From NCBI GenBank assembly GCA_028818995.1, contig JAPPMR010000693.1, positions 1 through 8,151 of the forward strand: 8,151 bases of DNA, written 5' to 3'. A program made the translations under genes and the position numbers. The notes under the pieces are model-generated. The model saw only the letters and a program-made list of their open reading frames with translations, did no database searches and was not told where the DNA came from. The DNA is from Candidatus Poribacteria bacterium. Its GTDB lineage: Bacteria > Poribacteria > WGA-4E > WGA-3G. Shown in pieces: positions 1-6,884 of the stretch (positions are counted from its first letter, which is position 1; every line of letters begins with the position of its first letter).

Positions 1-890
1 GTGTAAGGTTCAAAACAGATAGCATCTCTTCCCGGTGGTGTATATACAACCAATTCCCTAAATTGTGCATCCGATTCCATAACCATCCCGTATCCTGTAT
101 CCTTATTTTCAATAAAACATCGACTTACACCGTCAACCAATAGAACATCTGTGAAAACATGGTCAAGTTTCAGTTTTGCAAAGGGTTGTCCATTTCGTAG
201 ATCGAGCGTTTCTGTGGCATCCTTCTGTATACCGGTAGGCACGAGAACATGATCCAATTCCCAATATTTGTTGGCAGGAACGGTAATCACTGCTTTTGAC
301 GCATCTGCAGTTCCGGTTAGGTTAGTGCTAAAATACGGATGAATACCAAACCCCATCGGCATATTTCCTTCACCCGTGTTTTTGATGGAAACCTCCATTG
401 TTAGTACAGCATCTTTGAGCGTATAGGTAATCTCAATTTTAAAAGGGAAAGGATATTGACGACTGACATCGGGAAAATCTTGCGAATTTAGCGAGCACAC
501 CAAAGTTGCACCGTTTTCATTAGCCTCGTGCTTATCAACTTTATAAGGACGATTCAACAACAGGCCGTGAATAGTAGTCGGTGACTCAGGTTCTTTGTCA
601 AACTGGTAAGTTTTTCCCTCAAACTCCCATTTTCCATTCCGAATTCGGTTGGGGAAAGGAAAGAGAATCGGATTGCCGAAAGCGGTTGACCGTTGTTCCA
701 ACGTTTCTAAATCCGGTGGTTCGTCTATCAAGTTGAGCCAGTTATTTGCATCGGAAACCCTAAACGCGTAGCAGTTATTACCGAGTGCTGGGACAATCTC
801 GGCAATCGCTTTTCCATTTTGTTCTATGGAGTAGACATCAAAACCGTGAGAATCCCATACTTTGCCGACTGAATACGAAGTTTGCGCCAT
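1..890 (-). CDS. Aldose 1-epimerase (galactose mutarotase family), C-terminus cut by window edge
   Basis: The family interconverts alpha and beta anomers of free aldoses. The 296 codons present carry its hallmarks: FPNRIRNGKWEFEGKTY (residues 79-95), HGLL with His108, GIHPYF with His184, and CFEPYT with Glu294 at the cut end. By family comparison these are the two catalytic histidines and the catalytic glutamate. Members of this size usually end soon after the glutamate, so perhaps 15-40 residues are missing. I chose ATG 890 because AAAGGA lies 6 nt upstream and the protein then starts just before the usual first strand. The frame stays open upstream to an ATG at 1025, which would add 45 residues including a hydrophobic run (ALSIGIICVLLLLSTIFI); that ATG has no visible Shine-Dalgarno. 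The gene follows the WD40 gene on the same strand, 17 or 152 nt after its stop depending on the start. Family is certain; start and compartment are not. Confidence 0.9.
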   Translation of the reverse strand, partial: MAQTSYSVGKVWDSHGFDVYSIEQNGKAIAEIVPALGNNCYAFRVSDANNWLNLIDEPPDLETLEQRSTAFGNPILFPFPNRIRNGKWEFEGKTYQFDKEPESPTTIHGLLLNRPYKVDKHEANENGATLVCSLNSQDFPDVSRQYPFPFKIEITYTLKDAVLTMEVSIKNTGEGNMPMGFGIHPYFSTNLTGTADASKAVITVPANKYWELDHVLVPTGIQKDATETLDLRNGQPFAKLKLDHVFTDVLLVDGVSRCFIENKDTGYGMVMESDAQFRELVVYTPPGRDAICFEPY

Positions 891-896
891 CGTTTT

Positions 897-902
897 TCCT
901 TT
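897..902 (-). promoter_or_regulatory. Ribosome binding site deciding the epimerase start
   Basis: AAAGGA on the minus strand, 6 nt before ATG 890. The competing in-frame ATG at 1025 is preceded by CCCAATTATCGG, which has no purine-rich site. This favours the short cytoplasmic form. Confidence 0.55.
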
Positions 903-1042
903 GTCTGTGTTGATGAATATCGTTGAAAGTAAGAGAAGGACACAAATTATACCAATAGAAAGAGCAGATTGAAAAGAAAAGTAGTAAATTTCATTGTTCT
1001 TTCTCTCAACTACTTTATTTAACATCCGATAATTGGGTGGTT

Positions 1043-3196
1043 TTAATTAAAAAATCTACGAAGGAAGGATACACCCGATTTTCCTCTTTTGTCAGCTATC
1101 ATATATACTCTGTTACCAAGTTCATCAATAACCTGTATTTTGATCATATTGTCTGCAAATTTCGGATAATCCAATTCAACTGTTGCCTTCTTATCACCAT
1201 TTAATGTCAGGACATCATGCAAAACGTTAGATCTTCCTTTAAATTTCTTTTCCCATTCTGTTTTGTTTTCAGCAGGATCTTTTTTCCACAGAAAACCTGG
1301 AGGAGGATTTTCGTTGGTTGGTGTAACTAATAACCGAACCTGGCAAATTCCATCCGCATCTTCCACTTTGAATCTTGCTTTTCCTTTTGACGGTGAAAGC
1401 TTCTCAATTTTCGTTATATCATCAAAATTGGTCTTTACAGAATTAAAAAACAGACACTTATTTAACCATGCTGCACTACTTTTGGACAAATGTTTAGATT
1501 GCTTCTCGTATGACATTAGATAAGATGGACTTCTGTAATCACGGTTTAAACCGAAGGATTGTGCAAATTTATAAGTAATGGCATCTTTTGAATATTTGTC
1601 AAGGGAGTTATGTAAAATAATCTTACCGCTTCGTTGCCTAAAAACAATATTTTGTAACCGAATAGAAAGGCGCTTTAATTCGGCAGAAAGGCGTTTTAGT
1701 TCAGCACGGGTAGGTATTTTTACATTAGGTTTCTTTTCATTGCCTTTATCCACGAAAATAAAATAGAATATGTTGTATGTCTCAAAATGCTGTTTAATTT
1801 TTTTCATCACTCTTGTATTAGTATTTTTATGATAGTATTCATCGGCTGTATTACCCTCAAATAGATATACCTTTGCAGAACCATCACTATTTTTTTCAAA
1901 CTTGAAAGACTTCCTTCCATAGCCGTGTCGTTCCATTTCATCAGCAAAAAAAGTTTGAGTGTCTCGTAATATTCTATCTATTTTCTCCGGTATATCTGCC
2001 TGAGGTAGACGGTTAGTGGGTAAGAAGTAAATCGGTACAACGACATTTTGGCTATTATTTTGTCTTGAAGGTGAAAAGTGTGCTATATCCCAAATACGGA
2101 TGATACCATCGTTACCACCACCTGCGACATATCTTGAATCTGCAGAGACATCAACACAATTTGCATAATCGGAATACCCTTCTATTGATGCGTAACTGTT
2201 TCCATTGTCCACAGACCAGAATTTGAGTTCATTGGTGCCGCCACTGATAATGGTGTTTCCATCTTTCGTAAATACAAAATCGTTGGTATTTCCTGCAGGG
2301 ATGACGGTATAGTTTTGCCAATCTGGTGGATGATACAATTTGATATCTTCATCATTATCTGCGATTGCAAGAATAGGATTCTGCGGATCGGGTAAGAACT
2401 TCATAGTCTCAATCCATCCAACTTTTTTGCCTATCACATCAATACTTTCTCGCTTGATGATCTGATTTCCATCAATCTCCCAGATGTTAACGATATCATT
2501 TCTTGAATCTACCGTTGCCATAAGTTTGCCATCTGTAGAAAATGTATGGTCTTCTTCAAAGTTTTCACCTTTAAGCCTGATCGCCTCTATAGGTTTTGTT
2601 GGATTACTAACATCCCAAAGTTCCAAACCGAAAGTCTCAACCACTAAGTGTTTTCCATTTGGTGAAAAAACTGCATCATAACCTGGGCCACGGATAGAAC
2701 TAATAAACTTTTCCTCAGCAATACCCCATAATTTCACGTCATCTTGAATATCCCTAAAATCAGAGATAGCAAGTATTTTTCCATCCGGAGAAAATGAAAC
2801 TGAATCTCCATTGAACTCTGCTAATGGAGTCGTAGGAGTTTGGATATCCCACAATTTGATATCTTTCTCATTATCATTGCTATGGGTTATACTTACTACT
2901 AAATTGTGGTTGGTAGGTGAAAATTTGACAGACTGCAAGTAACCACTATGTGCGAATTCTGCGATAAGTGTTGGTGTTGGTTTTTCGGGCACAGTAGCGA
3001 ATTTCTGTCGAATGTCATCTGGTATCTCCACAGTTCGGGGGATTCGTGGAGGCGGATCATCATTTTTTGATAGAATCTTGTCGATTGCCTGTTGTCTGTC
3101 GTTAACTTGCTGTTTTAAGTGGTTAATGAAAAAAATAAAACAAAATAGGATGCCAAATCCAATTAATAATAGTAATAAGAAAACTTTAATTTTCAT
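1043..3196 (-). CDS. Membrane-anchored WD40 beta-propeller fused to an inactive metalloprotease-like domain
   Basis: 717 residues, function unknown. Residues 5-24 form a strong uncleaved-looking signal anchor, followed by a polar, proline-containing linker (25-75). Residues 75-372 are WD40 repeats: seven blade ends are visible as LWD 115, LWG 156, LWD 193, IWE 238, LYH 287, FWS 326 and IWD 368, enough for one closed seven-bladed propeller, probably outside the cytoplasm. Residues 386-585 resemble a domain I recall from poribacterial proteins (VPIYFLPTNRLPQADI, then ADEMERHGYGRK), which normally holds a metzincin-like HExxHxxGxxHD site. Here the matching stretch at 541-554 reads TYKFAQSFGLNRDY: fold residues F548, G549, L550 and D553 remain, as does a Met-turn-like YLMSY (559-563), but the ligand and glutamate positions are Y, K, Q and R. 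Residues 596-700 look like a beta-sandwich (FKVEDADGICQVRLL). AGGA lies 7 nt before the ATG. The gene sits 68 nt after thuA-like, so it is possibly co-transcribed. The likely role is binding or scaffolding. Confidence 0.85.
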   Translation of the reverse strand: MKIKVFLLLLLIGFGILFCFIFFINHLKQQVNDRQQAIDKILSKNDDPPPRIPRTVEIPDDIRQKFATVPEKPTPTLIAEFAHSGYLQSVKFSPTNHNLVVSITHSNDNEKDIKLWDIQTPTTPLAEFNGDSVSFSPDGKILAISDFRDIQDDVKLWGIAEEKFISSIRGPGYDAVFSPNGKHLVVETFGLELWDVSNPTKPIEAIRLKGENFEEDHTFSTDGKLMATVDSRNDIVNIWEIDGNQIIKRESIDVIGKKVGWIETMKFLPDPQNPILAIADNDEDIKLYHPPDWQNYTVIPAGNTNDFVFTKDGNTIISGGTNELKFWSVDNGNSYASIEGYSDYANCVDVSADSRYVAGGGNDGIIRIWDIAHFSPSRQNNSQNVVVPIYFLPTNRLPQADIPEKIDRILRDTQTFFADEMERHGYGRKSFKFEKNSDGSAKVYLFEGNTADEYYHKNTNTRVMKKIKQHFETYNIFYFIFVDKGNEKKPNVKIPTRAELKRLSAELKRLSIRLQNIVFRQRSGKIILHNSLDKYSKDAITYKFAQSFGLNRDYRSPSYLMSYEKQSKHLSKSSAAWLNKCLFFNSVKTNFDDITKIEKLSPSKGKARFKVEDADGICQVRLLVTPTNENPPPGFLWKKDPAENKTEWEKKFKGRSNVLHDVLTLNGDKKATVELDYPKFADNMIKIQVIDELGNRVYMIADKRGKSGVSFLRRFFN
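1664..1705 (-). repeat. 21-bp tandem duplication inside the WD40 gene
   Basis: Two adjacent 21-bp units (1664-1684 and 1685-1705) differ at three positions. They encode AELKRLS twice in a row (residues 498-511) and keep the reading frame. The unit is amphipathic and helix-like. It lies between the EMERHGYGRK part and the degenerate zinc-site part of the protease-like domain. Confidence 0.85.
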
Positions 3197-3264
3197 ATTG
3201 TTATCCTATGCTATACTGTGCCATATTTTTACTAACACTATGAAACCGATCCTACCGTTGCTCT

Positions 3265-3879
3265 TTATTGTTTAGCACACCACTGGATCCAGCGCAGTAA
3301 TACCTCTCGGAAGTTCGGGTTAGAATAGGTGACGTTGTCATGTCCGCTCTGGAGACAGAAAATACGGGAATTGCCATATTCACGCGCCCAACCTAACACG
3401 TCCATACTATTCGGATGGTCAACGGTTAGCAGGATAGTGCTATCTTCACCTGCAGATTTCATCGTATAGGTTTCGTCTCCCATTTCCCAATCGGCAATTC
3501 CTTCAGTAATCGGATGGGTGGGGTCAGTGACTTGTACCTGCAGTGTTTGCTTCGGAAAGTAACCGAAATCAGTACGCTCATGAATACCACACATATCAGA
3601 ATATTTATCCCACTCAGGAAAGGCGAGGATAGCATGATGAAGTATGACTAATCCCTGACCGCGTTCGGTGAGACCCAGGATGGTTTTTGCCTGTTCCTCT
3701 GTTGGATAAGGACGGTGGAAGTTGTAAAAGACAACGGTATCGTATTCCTTCTGATCTGGGTCGTCTACAAAAACGTCTAAATCTTCTCGAACGAACGCAA
3801 TGCCTTCCATGCTTTGAAAGACTGCGTCAAAGTCTTTTTCTCGAAATCCGTGTTCTCCTGTTACGACTGCGATGTTCAT
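3265..3879 (-). CDS. ThuA-domain protein (trehalose-utilisation family)
   Basis: 204 residues, a single flavodoxin/glutamine-amidotransferase-like ThuA domain with no signal peptide, so probably cytoplasmic. Family landmarks in order: the first strand MNIAVVTGEHGF, DTVVFYNFH (47-55), GLVILHHA (76-83) leading to FPEWDKYSDMCG, DPTHPITEGI (119-128), DETYTM (135-140), LGWAREYGNSRIF (162-174), and the C-terminal QSGHDNVTY plus FREVLLRWIQW. The length fits a ThuA domain on its own. In rhizobia ThuA works with the dehydrogenase ThuB in trehalose catabolism, and homologues are common in sugar and keto-sugar gene sets; the substrate here cannot be read from sequence. AGGAGA lies 11 nt before the ATG, a rather long spacing. 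The WD40 gene follows after 68 nt on the same strand, and hairpin repeats occupy the gap upstream. Confidence 0.9.
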   Translation of the reverse strand: MNIAVVTGEHGFREKDFDAVFQSMEGIAFVREDLDVFVDDPDQKEYDTVVFYNFHRPYPTEEQAKTILGLTERGQGLVILHHAILAFPEWDKYSDMCGIHERTDFGYFPKQTLQVQVTDPTHPITEGIADWEMGDETYTMKSAGEDSTILLTVDHPNSMDVLGWAREYGNSRIFCLQSGHDNVTYSNPNFREVLLRWIQWCAKQ

Positions 3880-3939
3880 GGATGTATTTTTCTCCTATAG
3901 TTAGGACTATTTGTTTTTTTTACATATTTTTGCTGGAAA

Positions 3940-3965
3940 GTCGCGAGCTGGAGCTCGCTCCTACA
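3940..3965 (-). repeat. GTAGGAG hairpin repeat, copy 1
   Basis: Read on the minus strand: TGTAGGA, then the 16-nt palindromic core GCGAGCTCCAGCTCGC, then GAC. The core pairs over 6-7 bp around TCCA. It matches the copies at 7880-7905 and 7920-7945 in length, flanks and loop CTCC. It lies 61 nt upstream of the thuA-like start codon. Confidence 0.8.
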
Positions 3966-4060
3966 GAAGAGGGTTGTGTGAGACACTTGATCGACAACTA
4001 AATAATAATTCATAATTTAAGAGTTGATATAACTCAATATGTGCTTTATGAGTAGCAATT

Positions 4061-4085
4061 GTTACGGCACGCGGAGCGTGCCTAC
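4061..4085 (-). repeat. GTAGG hairpin repeat, second type
   Basis: On the minus strand this begins GTAG, continues GGCACGC-TCC-GCGTGCC (a perfect 7-bp stem with a 3-nt loop; the third G of GTAGG belongs to the stem) and ends GTAAC. It shares the GTAGG start and the CTCC centre with the 26-bp family but has a different stem. It starts 12 nt past the stop codon of the upstream hydrolase and could slow or end transcription, but no T-run follows. Confidence 0.65.
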
Positions 4086-4097
4086 TACTATGCAGAT

Positions 4098-5270
4098 TTA
4101 ATCAATAATAGCCTGATAGGTTAGCACTCGGAATTGGGAATGGAACGGTGCATCACCGATTAATTGTGTCATCAAGATGCCGATTAATTTTTCTACAGGA
4201 TCAATCCAAAATGTTGTGCTTGCAAGACCGCCCCAACTGTATGTACCTAAAGAACCGAGGGTGTGTGTGTCAGCGACATCGGTGACAACAGCAAATCCTA
4301 ATCCAAAACCGCATCCAGTTCTCCACAACGGTTGCCAATCATCAGGGATATGATTCATTGTGATAAGTTCAACTGTTTTTCTGCCGAGCAGACGAACACC
4401 GTCGAGTTCACCCTCATTGAGCATCATTTGGCAGAACCGTAGATAGTCAGCAGCGGTTGACAGAAGCCCCGCACCACCCGAATGATGAAAACTTAAGGGT
4501 CCGCTTGAAACAGGTGCATTTTCAAGCACCTGAATACCACCATCTTCCGTAGGTTCATATAACGTGGCGTATCTGTCAACTTTTTCTTTTGGAACAGAGA
4601 AGTCTGTATCTACCATCCCTAACGGTTCAGAAATTTGCTTTTTCAGGAACTCAGCAAACGGCATTCCTGAGACCACTTCCACAAGATAGCCAAGCACATC
4701 GGTAGACATACCGTAATTCCACGCGTCCCCGGGTTGGTGTAAGAGCGGGATATTTCCGAGTTCCTGTGCCATGTGTGCAAGGTTGCCTCCGTAAAAATCT
4801 GCTTCCCTATATCGATCATTAATTGGATGCACCCAGTCGCCACCATAGATAAGACCTGCGGTATGCGTGAGAAGATGTTTAACAGTCACCTCTCGTTCTA
4901 CATCAACGATAGCGTCACCGTGATTCGCGTATGCCTTCATGTCCTTAAAAGCAGGGATAAAATCGGATACGGGTGTACTGAGTTGAAAATGCCCTTCTTC
5001 ATAGAGCATCATCACAGCGACGCTGGTAATCGGTTTTGTCATTGAATAGATGCGGAAGATGGTATCAAATTCTATCGGTTTTGCAGATGCAATATCTTGC
5101 ATGCCGAATTTTTCAAAATGAACGAGTTTACCTTCACGCGCGATCATCGTCAATGCGCCAGGGATTTTTCCATCGTCTATCCAGTGTTGCATGACTGGGG
5201 CAATCCGTTCCAACCGCGCTGCGGACATGCCGACCTCTTCTGGCACCGCGCGCGGAATTCCATAGTCCAT
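4098..5270 (-). CDS. Leaderless serine hydrolase, class C beta-lactamase fold / family VIII esterase-like
   Basis: 390 residues. The family uses a Ser-Lys-Tyr centre to cleave esters, amides or beta-lactams. Visible motifs are S76-M-T-K79 (in IYSMTKP), Y186-G-M (in WNYGMSTDVLGYLVE), a GGAGLLSTAADYLRF block (265-279), and W346-G-G in YSWGGLASTTFWIDP. The WGG in place of the beta-lactamase KTG, and the positions of all three motifs, match family VIII carboxylesterases of the EstB type, so esterase activity is more likely than antibiotic hydrolysis. There is no signal peptide: an in-frame TAA just upstream of ATG 5270 rules out a longer form, and GAGGAG lies 10 nt before the ATG. It is therefore predicted to be cytoplasmic, unlike its neighbour at 5619-6866, with which it shares long near-identical blocks (TIFRIYS, KPITSVAVM, STAADYLRFCQM, IGILMTQL). 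The substrate is unknown. Confidence 0.93.
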   Translation of the reverse strand: MDYGIPRAVPEEVGMSAARLERIAPVMQHWIDDGKIPGALTMIAREGKLVHFEKFGMQDIASAKPIEFDTIFRIYSMTKPITSVAVMMLYEEGHFQLSTPVSDFIPAFKDMKAYANHGDAIVDVEREVTVKHLLTHTAGLIYGGDWVHPINDRYREADFYGGNLAHMAQELGNIPLLHQPGDAWNYGMSTDVLGYLVEVVSGMPFAEFLKKQISEPLGMVDTDFSVPKEKVDRYATLYEPTEDGGIQVLENAPVSSGPLSFHHSGGAGLLSTAADYLRFCQMMLNEGELDGVRLLGRKTVELITMNHIPDDWQPLWRTGCGFGLGFAVVTDVADTHTLGSLGTYSWGGLASTTFWIDPVEKLIGILMTQLIGDAPFHSQFRVLTYQAIID

Positions 5271-5363
5271 AAGTCTGTTTCTCCTCAGTTAATAACCAAA
5301 GTTATCCGTAATAGATTTAGTGGAGGCTTGTGTCTCTTTTGAACCCATAGGTATCAATTTAAC

Positions 5364-5394
5364 ATATTAGCTTTCTTGTGAGAGGGTTTGTAAA
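5364..5394 (-). promoter_or_regulatory. Weak promoter candidate for the leaderless hydrolase
   Basis: TTTACA (5389-5394) and TAATAT (5364-5369) on the minus strand with a 19-bp spacer, longer than ideal. The -35 hexamer overlaps a palindrome, so this may be coincidence. Confidence 0.25.
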
Positions 5395-5397
5395 CCC
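5384..5397. repeat. GGGTTT-GT-AAACCC palindrome
   Basis: A perfect 6-bp inverted repeat around a 2-nt centre. On the plus strand AATTTTT follows, giving a terminator look, but no plus-strand gene lies upstream. The preceding CTTGTGAGAG resembles the CTTGTAGGAG that precedes the stem of the copy at 7880, so it may be a diverged relative of the GTAGGAG hairpins. Confidence 0.45.
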
Positions 5398-5413
5398 AAT
5401 TTTTACATCTTGA

Positions 5414-5459
5414 GTTCCGTGAATCAACGCCAAATACGCGTTTGGTATTTGGCGGGAAC
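5414..5459. repeat. Long bulged hairpin
   Basis: A perfect 10-bp stem (CGCCAAATAC 5428-5437 with GTATTTGGCG 5445-5454) closes a 7-nt loop. An outer GTTCC (5414-5418) pairs with GGAAC (5455-5459) across a one-sided 9-nt bulge. No T-run follows in the direction of the local genes, so a simple terminator is unlikely; a mobile hairpin element or structured RNA is possible. Confidence 0.6.
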
Positions 5460-5472
5460 GACATATAGATTT

Positions 5473-5498
5473 TATATACATTTCGCCTCTACGAGGCT
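5473..5498. repeat. 26-bp direct repeat with GCCTC-TAC-GAGGC hairpin, copy 1
   Basis: Identical to copy 2 at 5523-5548 at 24 of 26 positions, with copy starts exactly 50 bp apart. The stem is 5 bp with a TAC loop (5485-5497). Both mismatches lie in the AT-rich part outside the stem. Confidence 0.75.
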
Positions 5499-5522
5499 CA
5501 AGAGCATGTTTGTCCGCGTTTC

Positions 5523-5548
5523 TATAAACATTCCGCCTCTACGAGGCT
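5523..5548. repeat. 26-bp direct repeat with GCCTC-TAC-GAGGC hairpin, copy 2
   Basis: Second copy, same orientation as the one at 5473-5498. It lies 71 bp beyond the stop codon of the lipoprotein hydrolase, in that gene's downstream region. Confidence 0.75.
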
Positions 5549-5618
5549 ATACACATTCAGAAAAAGGTTCATGTTTTTAAAATGACACTTATGTGTTAGT
5601 TATTTTGCAACCGATACA

Positions 5619-6866
5619 CTATTTCTCTGCATCAAGTAAAGCCTGATAGGTGAACTTCCTGAAATCTCCGTGCAAAGAAGAATAGGGGTTACTAAGAAGC
5701 TGCGTCATCAGGATTCCGATGAGTTCTTTTTCTGGGTCAATCCAAAAGGTAGTTGCAGCTGCTCCACTCCAACTGTATGCTCCTGTAGACCGTTTATTTT
5801 TATCGTCATCCTTACGGATTACAACATGAAATCCGAGTCCGAATGCTCCATTCTTGTCATACTGATGATGTGGATAACGCATCAGTTCAACGGTTTCAGT
5901 CTTTAAGATGCGTACACCATCCAATTCACCACCATTGAGTAACATCTGACAGAAACGTAGGTAATCCGCAGCAGTTGAAACGAGTCCACCACCCCCAGAA
6001 GGGAAGAAAGAGACATCATCGTTTGCAAGCGGCACATTTGCCGCGAGTTTCATCCCGTCTTCTTTGTTATGTCTATATAGCGCTGCAAATCGCTCTACTT
6101 TTTCCTTTGGAACTGAAAATGCTGTATCTACCATGCCGAGTGGTTTGAATATCTTCGTTTGTAAAAATTCTTCAAACGACATTTCAGATATAACCTCTAC
6201 AAGATAACCGAGAACATCTGTAGAAACACCGTAGGTCCATCTTGCCCCGGGTTCGTGAACGAGGGGTATCTCTCCAAGTTTCTCTGCCATTTCTGTTAAA
6301 CCTGAACCACGTTTAAAAATTTTCAATTCACCATAGAGTTTATCAACAGGTTTTCTACCCCACCCGTAAGTTAAACCGGATGTGTGGGTTAGGAGATGTT
6401 TTACTGTCATCTTATTTTTTGCGGCATGGGTTTCTGTCTGTTCTTTGTTATATACCTTCATGTCTTTGAAGGCGGGTATATACATTTCAACAGGGTCATC
6501 AAGTTTCAAATGCCCTTCATCGTAGAGTATCATTACAGCAACGCTGGTAATCGGTTTCGACATTGAGTAGATACGGAATATCGTATCGGGTTCAACCGGT
6601 TTTTTGTTTTCAACATCTCGCATGCCGAGAGGTTCAAAATGTGCAATCTTCCCTTTTCTTGCAATGACAGTCAGGAATCCCGGTAGTTGCCCTTTGTCAA
6701 CGTACCTCTGCAGCGCAGGTGCGATTTCTTCAAGCCGTTCAGTAGAAACACCAACATCCTCTGGCACTGCCATCGGCAAGCCATGCTGTGGTACGACTGT
6801 AGCAGTTCCACAGGCAAGTATACCGATGCAAAAAACGAATAATAATATATACTTTAGATTTCTCAA
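5619..6866 (-). CDS. Lipoprotein serine hydrolase, class C beta-lactamase fold / family VIII esterase-like, TTG start
   Basis: 415 residues. Residues 1-19 are a lipoprotein signal: basic start (MRNLKY), hydrophobic core, lipobox L17-A18-C19. Glycine at +2 after the cysteine fits outer-membrane sorting in Gram-negatives. Catalytic motifs are S101-M-S-K104, Y212-G-V in TYGVSTDVLGYLVEV, GGGGLVSTAADYLRF (291-305), and W366-S-G in YSWSGAAATTFWIDP. The family VIII third motif is W-G-G; serine replaces the middle glycine here, unlike the paralogue at 4098-5270. The start codon is TTG, supported by AGGAG 6 nt upstream and by the signal it begins; the next ATG (residue 32) would remove the lipobox. 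The LamG gene ends 18 nt upstream in the same frame, so the two are almost certainly one operon. It probably cleaves ester, amide or peptide bonds in the envelope; a penicillin-binding or D-aminopeptidase-like role is the main alternative. Confidence 0.93.
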   Translation of the reverse strand: MRNLKYILLFVFCIGILACGTATVVPQHGLPMAVPEDVGVSTERLEEIAPALQRYVDKGQLPGFLTVIARKGKIAHFEPLGMRDVENKKPVEPDTIFRIYSMSKPITSVAVMILYDEGHLKLDDPVEMYIPAFKDMKVYNKEQTETHAAKNKMTVKHLLTHTSGLTYGWGRKPVDKLYGELKIFKRGSGLTEMAEKLGEIPLVHEPGARWTYGVSTDVLGYLVEVISEMSFEEFLQTKIFKPLGMVDTAFSVPKEKVERFAALYRHNKEDGMKLAANVPLANDDVSFFPSGGGGLVSTAADYLRFCQMLLNGGELDGVRILKTETVELMRYPHHQYDKNGAFGLGFHVVIRKDDDKNKRSTGAYSWSGAAATTFWIDPEKELIGILMTQLLSNPYSSLHGDFRKFTYQALLDAEK

Positions 6867-6872
6867 ATTAGG

Positions 6873-6877
6873 CTCCT
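6873..6877 (-). promoter_or_regulatory. Ribosome binding site supporting the TTG start
   Basis: AGGAG on the minus strand, 6 nt before TTG 6866, placed in the 18-nt gap after the LamG stop codon. The frame upstream is closed by that same TAA, so no earlier start is possible. Confidence 0.8.
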
Positions 6878-6884
6878 GTGTAGT

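Larger units (their letters stand above)
5271..5618. other. 348-bp gap between the two hydrolase genes, rich in palindromes
   Basis: No credible gene is present. The gap holds a GGGTTT/AAACCC hairpin, a bulged 10-bp hairpin and two direct copies of a 26-bp hairpin repeat, each listed separately, plus a weak promoter candidate. The repeats fill most of 5384-5548; the flanks are AT-rich and featureless. Confidence 0.75.

Noticed and set aside
1263..1766. Two plus-strand open frames of 86 and 62 codons opposite the WD40 gene
   Set aside because: They lie wholly opposite a well-supported coding region, show no recognisable family, and have no plus-strand context.
1043..3879. A defence or conflict system built from the WD40, protease-like and ThuA genes
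   Set aside because: No nuclease, NTPase, toxin or effector partner is present; the neighbours are sugar-metabolism families and the protease-like site is inactive.
3687..4001. Plus-strand open frame of 104 codons running from thuA-like into the gap
   Set aside because: Most of it is antisense to the ThuA domain and the rest crosses a hairpin repeat; the product has no family features.
4773..5342. Plus-strand open frames of 90 and 81 codons opposite the leaderless hydrolase
   Set aside because: They are shadows of a gene whose catalytic motifs are all intact in the minus frame.
5384..5404. Plus-strand intrinsic terminator (GGGTTT-GT-AAACCC then AATTTTT)
   Set aside because: No gene is transcribed toward it on the plus strand, the loop is only 2 nt, and the stem is AT-weak; it is better kept as a palindromic element.
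5473..5548. Possible short CRISPR array
   Set aside because: Only two units with a 24-nt interval, each unit a compact hairpin, and no cas genes; it fits an interspersed repeat.
4098..6866. Antibiotic-resistance beta-lactamases
   Set aside because: The third motif is WGG or WSG rather than KTG, and the motif positions match family VIII esterases; nothing here supports a resistance role.
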